In this document: positions 38,548 to 50,496 of the stretch, in pieces
Layout of the letters: each line of letters begins with the position of its first letter
How positions within the stretch are numbered: position 1 is the stretch's first letter
Origin: Coffea arabica
Lineage: Eukaryota; Streptophyta; Magnoliopsida; Gentianales; Rubiaceae
Direction of reading: 5' to 3'
Length of the DNA: 64,000 nucleotides
Assembly (NCBI RefSeq): GCF_036785885.1
Contig: NC_092312.1
Coordinates: 23,950,001-24,014,000, forward strand
The notes under the pieces: generated by a model
Seen by the model: only the letters and a program-made list of their open reading frames with translations
Databases searched by the model: none
What the model was told of the DNA's origin: nothing
Program-made: the position numbers and the translations under genes

Positions 38548-41426
38548 CTAGTCCTCCACCCCATAAGGAAGAAGCGCAGCAGCAACAATCCTTCCTTCTT
38601 CATTCAAAATATTATATGTTGATGCAGCATTTCTCTGCCATATGAGGAACGTAAGAACCTAGAAAAATTTATGCCAGGCCAACACAAGTGCAGAAGAGAA
38701 GCAAAAATCGACAAAAAATGCTTCACCAAAATTTGCTGTCTAAGAATAAACTACTGCCGGTTCAAGTGGATTGAGATACACAAAAGGCTAAGTCATCAAG
38801 ATATGAGCTAAGTCTCTATGTCCACAGACAGTGCTTCTATGCATGTTACAGATATTAAGACATCAAGGAAGCACAAAACTCATACTGGAAGGAACCGTAG
38901 ACTGCAAGCAAAACATCCAGATACAATCTTGTTAAAAGATGTAGATATAAACACATGAAATCTGCAAGGGTGCTGGTTGTATGAATGAACATTTGAAGAA
39001 ATTCTTGAGTTATAATGAGTTCGCATTAAGCCTGATTGTATAATCTTTATCAATCATCAATTAAATCCATCTGCATTTACTATGAAACCAGAACAAGTTT
39101 ACAAATGGTAATTTACCATCTGTAAGAAAACCAATGCAGTACACTTACCGAATCAATTGCTTCAAGTTTCATGCCAGTAGACCGAATAAATTGCCGAAGG
39201 TCAGGACTTGCTGGCTGGATATGCCTCCCACAACCAAGAATTAAGATTTCTGATATCATCAGCAGATATAGAAATTAACAACTGAATGAAAAAAGCTTAT
39301 TGCAAAAAAGTGATTCACTGAAACTAATTTACTTCTTCTACTTCAACAGGTTCACATCTGTCAAAAGGTTCACCAAATCTGTCAAAAGCTGCACACAGGA
39401 CACTAGTGTGTAAATCTTGTTTCCAGTTCAGAACTAGCACAAGAGCTGATCAAAGATTTAATAAAAAAACCTGCTTAACCCCAACATTAAAATAAATTTG
39501 TGGTTTCTAATAATGAGTGCGCGCTTTGTTCAATGTCAATAGAGGGAAAGGGCTATAGGCCCACTGAAAGATTTCAGGAAAACCAAAACTAAGCCCCAAA
39601 AAAAAAAAAAAAAAAAAAATCTACCAAGCAAAAGTGAGAACCAGGTTTACTTTGCCAGGTATAAACAGCGGGACTACAGAAGTGCAGTTGAAAATCAACA
39701 ATCATGTGGATAAATAACTTGACACTTGCAAAGGAGGAGAAAACCTCATTAAAAGAACAGTCAATGATCATGTTGCTACTAAAAAATGCTTTCGCTTTTC
39801 AACTTCTCACCTGGTATTGGTCGCATAGTCTTGAAGACAGATAAGCTGCACCAAACATAGAAACATCATGTAAATATATCAAACCAAAAAACAAAATCTT
39901 AACTTTATTAATTAGCGAAAAGATGGACTTGAGTGAACTAAGTCTCAAGCATCAAAGCTCAAAAAGCTGTGGGCTTCTTCATGCTGATGATGAAATTGCT
40001 TTCCTATCTTTTTGAAATTCAACAAGAAACCTTTTGAAATTCAACAAAATACCTAAACATACAATCTGCCATCGCCAAGCTTAGCAGGTAGATTTGCCTC
40101 ACTTTCAATGAAATCATTATTCCTACCAAAATTCTCTTCCTCCCTCCCCCCCCTCCCCCCTCCTATTCCAAAAAAAAAAAAAAACTGCAAAGAAACTCAC
40201 AGCTGCCCTGCACCTATAAATCTAACAGTTGCTGCCATCTCAATTCTCAAATTGAGAAATTTTGAGAAAAGGAATTGCCAGCAAATGAAGACACGCAACT
40301 TCAATATCTAGACTTCGTAGCTTTAACTGAGACCAAAAAACACAAAATATTCCGCAGTCAACATCTTATTTTCCTAATCGAACACGAGTTCATTTTGGGT
40401 GGAAATCAAATTTCAACACCCCTCCCCCCCCTCCAAACCCCCACCAAAAAAATTGTCATGACAAATATGCAAGATTCTGAAAGTACCTTTCAGCATTGAC
40501 CTCTGAGAATTTTTTGGGACTCCAAGACATTAGCAGGTTACCAATACAAAGCAAGCTACCTTCATAGTTAACCCCATTAACAATAAACCCTGTATCAGTA
40601 AACCTAAAAAAAAAAAACCAGAGTAAGAAATCATTTAGCATATTAGTTTAGACCCTTTAACTATCGGAATGATCAAATGAAATTAAAAATCCAGAGTTTC
40701 ATAAAACCTTCATAGTGTTGGTGACAAGTATCCAATCACAAGAAAACAGAAAATACTACATCCAACATGCTCTGCGTTGTGAACTTGAACATATTATTCC
40801 CGGTAAAAGCAGTGACGGAAAAACCTCGTTCACTCACCACTTCAAATTTTCCAGCTTAATTCTTACTAACTGCTCCCAAAAAATATTTTTTCTAAAAAGA
40901 AACCATTCCCTTTTGAAAAGCACAACTTAGCAAAAAGGAGAAAAGAAGAGCCTTAATTTAATCAAAACAACTGAACTTGACAACATTTCACACGACCAAA
41001 AACCGTATGCTGTGTATCACACATAATTGATTATGTAACATGAGATTGTAACGAAACATTAAAAAAAAACTAAATCAAACAGAAAATAAAACCTGACACA
41101 GCTAACTCTGTGAGAAAGAGAGAAATTTCAGAAAATCAAATTCAAATTAAACAATGAAGTAGAAAAGTACACAAGTAATGATATGAAAATAGTAATAATT
41201 ACTGTTGGAAGCGTAATTGATCTTCGGGGACATTGTCGATTAGGTTGATTTGATCGTAGAGAGAAAAAGCTCGTCTGAGCGAAGGCAATCGCTGGTGTTG
41301 CTGGGCGGCAGCTATCATTCCGATTCCAATTCCCATATTATTATTAGGTTTCAAACAACTCTCCTCCTTTCTTAGGGCTCGCATTAGGGTCGGCAGCGTC
41401 GCCACCACCCTCTGTCTCACCACCAT
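38548..41426 (-). CDS. NDUFAF3-like complex I assembly factor (Mth938/DUF498 family), mitochondrial
   Basis: Five exons on the minus strand: 41426-41203, 40603-40487, 39845-39811, 39249-39149 and 38634-38548 (TAG). They total 564 bases, or 187 residues, with phases that join without a stop. Residues 1-60 (MVVRQRVVATLPTLMRALRK onward) are Arg-rich with few acids, consistent with a mitochondrial presequence. The domain follows: YDQINLIDNVPEDQLRFQ, then GFIVNGVNYEGSLLCIGN, LMSWSPKKFSEV, KTMRPIPEILILGCGRHI, and a C-terminal segment AASTYNILNEEGRIVAAALL. That order fits the NDUFAF3 family, which helps assemble early intermediates of NADH dehydrogenase in the mitochondrion (family knowledge). One exon is only 35 bases, but its phase is required to join its neighbours. 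The start is the first ATG of the frame and is preceded by a CT-rich leader. Confidence 0.88.
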
Positions 41427-41648
41427 TTCTTCTCTCTCTCTTCTTTTCTCTGTTAATTTGGTGTCAGTGGAGGATGACTTTTTACTTTTAGTGGATCAGT
41501 CTTTTTTTTTTTTTTTACTTAAAGGATTAAATGACAGTTATCTCCTCCAAGTCTGGTCAATTTACCAAATAAACCCCGTAATTTGACCAAGTTGCTTTAA
41601 CCGCTTATCCAATGGCCATCCCTGTACTCTAATGCCCAGCGAGCGGTT
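41427..41648. promoter_or_regulatory. Promoter/5' UTR side of the NDUFAF3-like gene
   Basis: A CT-rich leader (41,427-41,455) lies next to the start codon. Only about 220 bases separate the gene from the target duplication of the hAT-like element, so that insertion lies in or close to the promoter. Confidence 0.4.
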
Positions 41649-41790
41649 GTTATACTTAGAGCTGCAAACGAGTCGAGTTTTGAGCTAATCGAGCCGAGTC
41701 TCGACTAAATTTTACCAAACTCGAGTTTGGCTCGACTCGTTTGCAACCCTAAGTATAACAACCGCTCACTGGGCATTAGAGTACAGGGAT
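41618..41790. repeat. 60-bp inverted repeat spanning host DNA, TSD and transposon end
   Basis: 41618-41677 and 41731-41790 are reverse complements with 57 of 60 positions matching by eye. The left arm contains 31 bases of host flank, the 8-bp target duplication and the first 21 bases of the element. The right arm lies wholly within the element. Confidence 0.9.
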
Positions 41791-42264
41791 CGTCAGCTCG
41801 AGCTCGACGAGCCGGCAAATTTCGAGTTCGAGCTCGAGCTCGAATCGAATGAAGTCGAGCCGAGCTTGAGCTTGAAAAAAAATAAAAAATAATTATTTTA
41901 TTTTTAAAAAAATAAATAAAATAATATTTTTTTCTTAATAAATAATAAAATATTAAGGATATATACGTAATTTTACTATAAAAATAAAAAATAAAAAAAT
42001 ATATATATAATATACGTAATTTTATTATTAAATAAAAAAAAAATATATATATATACCCAAACTCGCGAGCCGGCTCGCGAGCTAACGAGCTTAATATTTT
42101 GAGCTCGAGTTCGAGCTCGAATTTGACTCGAGCCGGCTCAAGCTCGAGTGCTCGCGAGCTAACGAGCTTAATATTTTGATCTCGAGCTCGAGTTTGACTC
42201 GAGCCGGCTCGACTCGAGCTTGACTCGAGCCGCTCGCGAGCGGCTTGATTCGTTTGCAGCCCTA
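41657..42264. mobile_element. hAT-like element, CGAGCTCG-rich, internally rearranged
   Basis: Ends TAGAGCTGCAAACGAG and, reversed, TAGGGCTGCAAACGAA are flanked by a perfect 8-bp duplication GTTATACT (41649-41656 and 42265-42272), the hAT size. The interior repeats GAGCTCGAG-type words and an AT-rich core. There is no transposase. An inverted copy of the left end plus outside DNA lies inside (see the inverted-repeat entry). Confidence 0.85.
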
Positions 42265-42272
42265 GTTATACT

Positions 42273-42894
42273 TACGCGAGTTCGTATTAATCAAAATTGT
42301 TGAATAGAAAAAAAAGTATTGGTCAAAATTCATTTGGTAGAGATTTTAGAACCCATGAAGAAGAGGAAACAATTGCTATTCATGGATTTGATTCATGTTC
42401 TGCGCATAATAGAATACAAAAATTATGAAACTTAAAACCAAAATTTTCATTGTAAGCTTGAAAAGTCTACGAATTATTTATGGGAAAATCCTAGTATGAG
42501 ACCAGGAAGAGTCCCACGAGATGCATGGGAGTTGATACCTATTTTGTGAATGAGTAATTGGAGTAGCAATCAACAAATTTGTAATATTCGGCTGAAAAGA
42601 ACATGAAACAAAGTAAAAGAGAATCGTCAATGTGTAATACTCGAAATTTAGTTTTCTAAATGTATAGAACTGATCATTCATAACAAGTAAGTGCTGTAAT
42701 CGGTAAATTCATTGTGAAATAAAGCATGATTTTATATAGAATCAAAAACATTATTTTCTTAAAAATGAGGGAACCTAGTGCCCAAAAAAAAAAAAAGAGG
42801 AGATGAAAGCTACTAAAGTGATGATATCACATTGGTATTATAATAATAATACCAAACAAAGTCCTTGCATCAAATTATATTGGAATGAGATGAA
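42273..42894. other. Intergenic DNA, no gene recognised
   Basis: AT-rich. It may contain further decayed parts of the coatomer fragment, but I could not align any. Confidence 0.35.
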
Positions 42895-43265
42895 ACTTTT
42901 GAAACAGTTGCATTGACACTCTCACAAGGTGAATAATAATAAGTTGAGTTCTCAAACATATAGATTACCTGTAGGTAGTTACATACCATACCTGGAACAA
43001 TATCATGAGATGAACTAATGATTATAATAGGAAATTTAGGATGAAAACACACAGCTCAAATACTATGGCCTTCAAGCATTTGGAGACAACATTTGGCTTG
43101 ATCATCCCACAACTGATTGGGGTAAGACACGAAAAAGAGATCATAATTGTATATAAATTTAGGCTATTTAACTTATCATAAGTATATGAGGATATGAAAA
43201 GCAAACCTTAACAGTGGGATTATCAGGATTCAATGATTAGTTAAACCTACTTCCACCAAGACTGA
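42895..43265 (-). pseudogene. Decayed coatomer beta' subunit (COPB2) WD-repeat fragment
   Basis: Minus-strand pieces resemble consecutive WD-repeat segments of coatomer beta'. About 43265-43207 holds a frame-broken piece ending SDNPTVKV before a donor-like GT. 43112-42992 reads LWDDQAKCCLQMLEGHSI, a stop, then AVCFHPKFPIIII before a donor-like GT. From 42968 down, YMFENSTYYY corresponds to the TYRLENTLNY region. Splice-like borders remain between them, so this is a genomic duplication rather than a processed copy. In-frame stops and a frameshift show it is dead. Recognition is from memory, over short segments. Confidence 0.5.
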
Positions 43266-43672
43266 AACAATTAAATAAAAGCAAATTCCAAAAAAGAAAG
43301 GATACAACCCATTGATATCTTATCATACATATATAACAATGCTAATATGGAAAAAGGAACATCAGATTTTTGAATCAAAGAACTTAAATAATAAAAGACA
43401 AACTTTACAAATCTAATCAAGGAACAAGAGTGAGAAGGGTAGCAAAATAAGCATACCTTCACGAAGGGTTGAAATGGAATCCACAAGGAAAGGAAAGGGA
43501 AAGAGGAACAACCTGTGAATCATAATTAGCTGAACCAATGACGTTTTGTATGAATAACCCCTATTATTGCAGTTACATAAAAAATCTGCTCAACAAATGC
43601 TACAGAAGGGGAAAAGTTTTGCAGTTACACTTCAAAGATGCTTTCCAAGAGATTTCTCGTCTCTCATGCATT
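43266..43672. other. Intergenic DNA left of the copia element
   Basis: AT-rich; no coding region supported. Confidence 0.4.
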
Positions 43673-43677
43673 ACTTT

Positions 43678-44216
43678 TGTTGGATCCTTAATCCAACGTT
43701 GGACTTATATGTGAATAATTATGGGTTACAAACTGTCAAATAAGGTTAAATCCAATTAAAGTAATCAAATATGATTTGAACTTAATGTATCTAATAGGAT
43801 GTGGGCCTTTAATGTGTAGAGACTTAAGGGCTCCTATTTCTATGATGAGCTGAAATAGGGTTCCAAAGGGTAACATGAATGTTATCTATAAATAGGGTTA
43901 TGGTCCCCAAGTCACACGTATCATTCTATTTATCGTACTTTCTAGTACTACAAAATATAGCTCTTCCCTGATATCCCATCGTCAGGAAAGATACCAGAGA
44001 GATACTAAAAGACTCTCTCAAGAATCAGCGAATACGTGTTGACCTGGAAGGCCACCCCAATACCCTTGGAGATTCATATATCAATTTGTCGATATGAATC
44101 CAGGTACACTTCCACAATTTTTCCTGTTAATTTATTTCTTAATAATCGCCATATCGATTTTGGGTTTAATAGGTGATGGCTTTCACCAAAGGTTAATATA
44201 AATTATCACCCTAACA
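43678..44216 (+). repeat. 5' LTR of the copia element
   Basis: It runs from TGTTGG to CTAACA. A TATAAATA box at 43887-43894 marks the likely promoter. It matches 49961-50496 throughout, with scattered substitutions and small indels. Confidence 0.93.
43887..43894 (+). promoter_or_regulatory. TATA box in the 5' LTR
   Basis: TATAAATA at 43887-43894, also present at the same place in the 3' LTR (50169-50176). Confidence 0.65.
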
Positions 44217-44218
44217 AG

Positions 44219-44229
44219 TGGTATCAGAG
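44219..44229 (+). other. Primer-binding site (initiator tRNA-Met)
   Basis: TGGTATCAGAG, two bases after the 5' LTR, is the classic copia primer site. Confidence 0.88.
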
Positions 44230-44939
44230 TTAGATATGGTTGATTATTAGGAAATAATATGGATTCTTATTCGGGTCATGATTATTGTTACACAGTTCTG
44301 CAGATGATTGTATGGCTGTTGACTGTCAGGAATTGTGGCTTTAGTGTAATTTTATTGATTATATTTTTGGTACAAAAAAAAAAAAGAAAAAAAAACACTG
44401 TCCGATTTATGGTTTCGATATAGAATGCATGGCTATCAAGTATTGAAGTTGATTTGGTCGTCAACTTTGCCTGAACATGGATAGTGAATTCGGCCACATG
44501 TTACACGAGCCATCATGTAATTTTATGTTCGGCAACACTAATTAGTTGACACATGTCTATGTTGCAATGAGTATTGATTGCATAAGCCATGCGAATATGT
44601 GTTCACTAATTATTTGCAGAAGTTATGGTAGGGCCCAATGCTACATGGTTTCTTTATTCATGTTTTCGGCTCCTAAATTGGATACTCGTTTTTTTTTGTA
44701 TCTTCTTATCAAGAATAAATATGCTTATATTTATGTTAGGCAAATTAGGGTTTCTTTAATTTGAATAAACTCTAATAAAGTTAAATAAGACATTCAAGCC
44801 CTACTAAAGTCCATACGTTTAGTCCACTAAGTATATAGTTTTATAAGACATTATGGACTTCAAGAAAATTTTGGACTTGTGTGATAAATTTGGGTCAAAT
44901 TATGGATATGGAGTTTTAGTCTAATAAGTCTTGATCCAA

Positions 44940-45020
44940 TTGACTGGTTTGACCAGATTTGACTGGATTGACCAGATTTGACCATGTTTTGACTAGAGTT
45001 GACCAAAGTTGACTTTGATC
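44940..45020 (+). promoter_or_regulatory. Cluster of eight TTGAC (W-box core) motifs in the copia leader
   Basis: Within about 80 bases there are eight copies of TTGAC, mostly as TTGACC or TTGACT, in a loose tandem array with AGATTTGACTGGATTGACC-type units. TTGAC is the core bound by WRKY factors. Whether it acts as an enhancer here is inference; it may also simply be a degenerate tandem repeat. Confidence 0.5.
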
Positions 45021-45542
45021 AAAATTTTTGTTTAATTTGTGTAATTTTAAATTTGAATATTGGTATGATTATATATATTTCGGAATAAATTAATTGAAAT
45101 AATATGCCACCAAAGTGACCTCTATTATGGAAATTAATTTATTTTAAAATATAACTAGTTGGGTACTTGTAATTTTATAAATATTGATCGACTTAAGGAA
45201 GGTCAATATTTAATAAAATTACATGTGCATTTGTGGTAATAAATACGTGATAATTATTTGAATTTTTTACATGTGATTTATAAATTGGCCCAAAGAAAAA
45301 TTTATTTTTGACATGTCATTATTATCAGTATTTATTACTGCACCAAGATATCACTTAGAAGTTAATATTTTTGTCTAAAGACAAAATATTAATGGAATAT
45401 CTGTATCTTGAGATAGGGTTACCTTTATTTAAATTTATTATTATTTTGATTTATGTGAACATAGTTTTAATTATTTTATATTTTCTGTTCAATTGCAAAT
45501 GATCTTACGAATATTACTACCAACATCAATAATATTCCTATA

Positions 45543-46064
45543 TTGAATGGCACAAATTTCAAGTCTTGGAAAGAAAATCTTTTAATAGTACTTGGAGTAA
45601 TGAATCTCGACCTTGCGTTAAGGGATGATTCTCCCCCACCTCGTACAGATCAGAGTATCTTTGATGAAAAGAGGGATAAGGAAGGGTGGGAGAGATCAAA
45701 TCGCTTGTGTCTGATGATCATTAAGAAGACCGTTCCAGAAGCATTCAGAGAAACAATGTCAGAAACAAAAGTAACCGCTAAAGAGTTCCTTCAAGACATT
45801 GAAAAAAGGTTTGTCAAGAACGAAAAGACAAAAATTAGTATGCTCTTGACACGCCTAATTTCAATAAAATATAGTGGTAAAGGCAATATCAGAAAATACA
45901 TTATGGAAATGTCTCATCTTGCTGTACTTAAATTGACACTCTCTGAAGAGTTACTAGTGTATTTGAATTTAATATCTCTTCCTACACAGTTTAGCCAGTT
46001 TAAGGTGAGTTACAACTGTCAAAAGAGACTTGATTTCTATATGAACTCATCTCATACTGTATAA
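45543..46064 (+). pseudogene. Copia gag (UBN2-type) fragment
   Basis: 173 codons open from about 45543. NGTNFKSWKENLLIVLG followed by EKRDKEGWERSNRLCLMII fits the copia gag (UBN2) domain. A TAA at 46062-46064 cuts the frame before the zinc knuckle. The gag shell would package the element's RNA; this copy is truncated. Confidence 0.85.
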
Positions 46065-46228
46065 AGGAAGAGGAAAGCTTGAAGTAAGATCAGACAGAAA
46101 GTGTCCATCTGGTGTCAACCACTAATAATAAAAGTAAGGGACTTAAGAGAACGAAGAAAAAAGGAGCTGCAGGTACAATGCCACAAAAGAAATAACAAAA
46201 GAAATCAGATGGTCAGGGAAAGAATAGT

Positions 46229-47376
46229 TGTTTCTTCTGTAGAGTTGAAGGACATAAAAAGAAGCATTGCACCAACTATCACGCTTGGCGTGCGAAGAAA
46301 GGTATGCTTCTTAATTTGATTTGTTATGAGGTTAATTTAACTTTAGTACCTAGACACACATGGTGGTTAGATTTTTGTGTAATAACTCACATCAATGTAT
46401 CTATGCAGGGTTACCTGAATTGTCGAAAGTCTAATGGTAATGAAAGATATATCTACGTGGGCGATGGCAAAACAGTTCAAGTTGAGACAATTATAGTTTT
46501 TAGATTATTGTTAAAGACCGAATTTTATTTAGATCTTAATGAGGCATTTGTTGTACCGTCTTTTCGACGGAATTTAATTTCTATTTTTACTTTAGACAAA
46601 TTTGGTTATTTTTGTTCATCTGGAAATGAAAATTTTGAATCATTTCATGATTCAAAATTGGTTGGTTTTGATTTTTTAATGCACTACAATAATCTATATT
46701 TAATTGATACAATTGTCTCATTTAATAAATCTTGGCATTTGAGTACCAAAGGAGTAAAGAAAAAATTAACTAATGGGAATTCAGCTGCATTATGGCACAA
46801 GAGATTGGGACATATCTCCAAACGGAGAATGCAAAGGTTTGTGTCAAATGAAATTATCGACCCCTTGAATTTTACAGATTTTAATGATTGTATTAACTGT
46901 ATAAAAGAGAAACAAACCAATAAAAGGAAATTTGAAACCAATAGGTCCTTAGACATCTTAGAACTTATACACACAGATATGTGTGGACCATGTCCTACAT
47001 CAGTTTGGAATGGTCAACAATATTTTATAACGTTCATAGACAATTTTTTCAGATATGGCTACATATATCTCATTTCAGAAAGTCACAGTCACTGGATGTG
47101 TTCAAAACTTTTAAATCTGAAGTTGAGAATCAACTCAACAAAAAAATTAAAAGTGTCAGATCTGACCGTGGTGGTGAGTACTATGGTAGATATGACGGTT
47201 CAGGTGAACAACGTCTAGAATCATTTGCTAAATACCTAGAGGAATGCGATATCGTCTCACAGTACATTATATCGGGTTCACCCACTATGAATGGTATAGT
47301 TGAAAGACGAAATAGAACGCTTAAAAACATGATAAGAAATATGATATGCTATTCTACCTTACCAGAGTTACTCTAG
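46229..47376 (+). pseudogene. Copia zinc knuckle, protease remnant and integrase
   Basis: A CCHC knuckle (C-x2-C-x4-H-x4-C) lies at 46229-46270. The protease region follows at about 46,361 as WWLDFCVITHI, where the usual catalytic Asp-Ser-Gly is not preserved. The integrase has the pre-integrase HHCC region (LWHKRLGH ... CINCIKEKQ), the first catalytic Asp at 46976-46978, the second at 47164-47166 and the Glu at 47302-47304. The last two are in a different frame from the first, so there is a frameshift at about 47,060-47,110. A TAG ends the frame at 47376. Confidence 0.85.
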
Positions 47377-48025
47377 GGAGAAACACTTAAGACTAAAACA
47401 TATATCTTTAATAGAGTTCTAATTAAAATAACTATCAAAACCCCTTTTGAATTTTGGATAGGGAAAAGTCCAGTTTAAAGCATTTACATATTTGAGAATG
47501 TCCAACTGAGGCAAGGCCTTATAAACCCAATGAAAAGAAACTGGATTCAAGAACGATTAGTTATTATTTTATTGGATACTCTGAAAGATCCAGAGGTTAC
47601 AAGTTTTATGATCCCACAACTAAATCAATTTTTGAGACAGAAAATATTCGGTTCTTTGAGGATGTCGAGTTTGGAGGAGAAAATACAGTAAGGGATATTG
47701 TCTTTAAAGAGAAATATATTAATATTTTCACAGGTATCATTGATCTTGTTCAAGATCCTATTCTTGAACAGATATTTCTGAACAAGATCATGACATGACA
47801 AATCAAGATAATATCGAAAAATAAACTGTTATAGAAGAACAAACTTTTCCTCTCCAAGAACCAATGCCATTAAAAAAATCCACTAGAGAAAGAATAAGTG
47901 CAATGCCAGATGATTACATTGTTTTTCTTCAAGAACATGGGAATGACACTGGATTGATGGAAGATGATCCAATCAACTTCCGTCAAGTCATAGAAAGTTC
48001 AAATTCTCAAAAGTGACTCGATGCC

Positions 48026-48687
48026 ATGAATGAGGAGATTAAATTTATGAAAGACAATGATATTTGGGATCTTGTTCCATTGTCAGAAGGAGCGAAACCC
48101 ATTGGTTGTAAATGGATATTTAAAATCAAAAGCGATTCGAAAGGCAATGTGAAAAAATACAAAACTCGTCTTGTTGCCAAGAGATTTACACAAAAAGAAG
48201 ATATCGACTATAAAAAAACCTTCTCTCCAGTCTCTTCAAATAACTCTTTTAGAATTATCATGGTACTAGTGGCGCATTTCGATCTTGAGTTACATCAGAT
48301 GGATGTAAAGACAGCGTTTATCAATGATAACTTTGATGAGACAATTTATATGGTGCAACTAGAAAATTTTGTATTAGAAGATCCAAAAAATATGATTTGT
48401 AAACTTAAAAAATCCATTTATGAGTTCAAACAAGCGTCTTGACAATGTATTTCAAATTTCACCAAATGATCATCTCATTTGATTTTGAAATGAATTTAGT
48501 AGATGATTGCATACACCATAAATTCTGTAGGAGCAAGTATATTTTTCTGGTATTGTACGTTGATGACATTTTGCTTGTCAGCAACGATATTAGTCTATTG
48601 TATGAAACTAAGAAATTTCTAACTAAAAATTTTGAAATGAAAGATCTTGGTGATGCATCTTTTGTGTTAGGCATACAAATACAGTGA
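48026..48687 (+). pseudogene. Copia reverse transcriptase, broken
   Basis: The frame at 48026-48442 covers the N-terminal half, with IKFMKDNDIWDLVP, KWIFKIKSDSKGNVKKYK and LHQMDVKTAFI. It stops with TGA at 48440-48442. The second half, in another frame (48439-48687), contains the catalytic YVDD at 48556-48567 and stops at 48687. A further TGA precedes the first part at about 48,015. Confidence 0.88.
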
Positions 48688-48786
48688 AATCGACCTCGGG
48701 GTATTTTAACACTATCACAAAAGAGTTATATCGAAAAGATTCTTAAAAGGTATGGCATGTAAAATTGTAAATCAGGTGACACCCCC

Positions 48787-49548
48787 GTGGTTAAAGGAAA
48801 CAACTTTAGTCTTGAGCAGTGTCCTAAGAATACTTTTAAGGAAAAAGAAATGCAAAAGATTTTTTATGCGTCAGCAGTAGGGAGTCTAATGTATGTTCAA
48901 CTATATACGTGTCCGGATATTGCGTACAATATTGGAATGTTGGGTAGATATTTAAACAATCCTGAATTAGATCATTGAAAAGCAATCAAACGAATTTTGC
49001 GGTATTTACAGAAAACAAAATATTACATGCTCACGTATTGAAAGTCAGATGAGTTAGAGATCATTTGGTATACCGATTCCGATTATGCTGGATGCCAAAA
49101 TACTATGAAGTCAACGTCAGGCTATATCTACTTGTTGGTTGGAGGTGCCAAATCGTGGAAGAGTGCTAAACAGTCCCTCATAACATCTTCTACTATGGCT
49201 ACAGAGTTTATAGTTTGTTATGAAACATCCAATCAAGGAATTTGACTGTGAAATTTTGTCACAGGATTACGTGTAGTGGATAGTATTAAAAGACCATTCA
49301 AATTATTTTGTGACAATAAATCAGCAGCCCTATATTTCAATAATAACAGGAGTTCGACGAAATCTAAACATATTGATATCAAGTTCATGGCTGTTAAAGA
49401 AAGAGTACAAAATGAACAGTTATCGATAGAGCATATTGGGACAAACTCCATGGTTGCGGATCCGCTTACTAAGGGATTGCCATCCAAAATATTTCATGAG
49501 CACACTGCTCGTATGAGTGTCATGTTGTTAAATGATGTACAGTTTTAG
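48787..49548 (+). pseudogene. Copia RNase H region, broken
   Basis: ASAVGSLMYVQLYTCPDIAY and YTDSDYAGCQN, then SKHIDIKFMAVKERVQ and ADPLTKGLP, are typical copia RNase H landmarks. They are spread over more than one frame with stops at about 48,977, 49,040 and 49,243. The final TAG is at 49546-49548. Confidence 0.82.
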
Positions 49549-49960
49549 TGGGAGTTTGATATTTTAAATGCTCTTATAATACTTTTCGGTTATTAATGAT
49601 TTAAGGATATTTTATACATAAATAAGGTTTGAATTTATTTACACTCTGACTTTGGTATGGTTTGATCTCATAAAAATTTAAGTTGGATCAGTTGAAAATA
49701 GGCATGTTTTGATCACATTACATGAAATTTTCATGCTACACATCCACATAATGATTCATATCATTCAATTGTATTGATATATGTAACCATTGATGGGTCG
49801 AGTTACGAAATTGTAACAAATGTCACTTTGATCCTATATTGGTGTGATTGATGGACCGAATTGGCTACAGATACATTTTAATAATGACAGTAAAGTTGAG
49901 GTCATACGGTTAATTGCGAAATATAATTATAAGGTTACACATATAGTCCAAGTGGGAGAT

Positions 49961-50496
49961 TATTGGATTCTTAATCCAACGTTGGACTTATATGTGAATA
50001 ATTATGGGTTGCAAATTGTCAAAAATGTTAAGTCCAATTAAAGTGATCAGATATGGTTTGGACTTAATGTATCTAATAGGATGTGGGCCTTTAATGTATA
50101 GAAATTTGGGGGCTCTTATTTTTATGATGGACTAAAATAGGGTTCCAAAGGGTAACAGGAATGTTACCTATAAATAGGGTTATGGTCTCCAAGTCACACA
50201 TATCATTCTATTTATCGTACTTTTTAGTACCACAAAATATAACTCTTCCCTAATATCCCACAATCAGGAAAGATACTAGAGAGATACAAAAGGGCTTTCT
50301 CAAGGATTAGCGAATACGTGTTGACCTGGAAGGCCACCCCAATACCCTTGGAGATTCATATATCAGTTTGTCGATATGAATCCAGGTACACTTGCGCAAT
50401 TTTCCTGTTAATTTATTTTTTAATAATCGGCATATCGATTTTGGGTTTAATAGGTGTTGTTTTCACCAAAGGTTAATATAAATTATCACCTGAACA
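49961..50496 (+). repeat. 3' LTR of the copia element
   Basis: It begins TATTGG where the 5' LTR has TGTTGG, so the conserved TG has mutated to TA. It is preceded by the purine stretch AAGTGGGAGAT (49950-49960) and ends in CA before the ACTTT duplication. Confidence 0.92.

Larger units (their letters stand above)
43678..50496 (+). mobile_element. Full-length but defective Ty1/copia LTR retrotransposon
   Basis: The 6,819-bp element has 539- and 536-bp LTRs, a primer-binding site complementary to initiator tRNA-Met, a polypurine stretch before the 3' LTR, and a perfect 5-bp target duplication ACTTT (43673-43677 and 50497-50501). The coding order is gag, CCHC knuckle, protease, integrase, reverse transcriptase with YVDD, then RNase H. 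Integrase before RT defines copia. The frame is broken by several stops and frameshifts, so it cannot move by itself. The two LTRs differ at many sites, so it is not recent. Confidence 0.95.
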
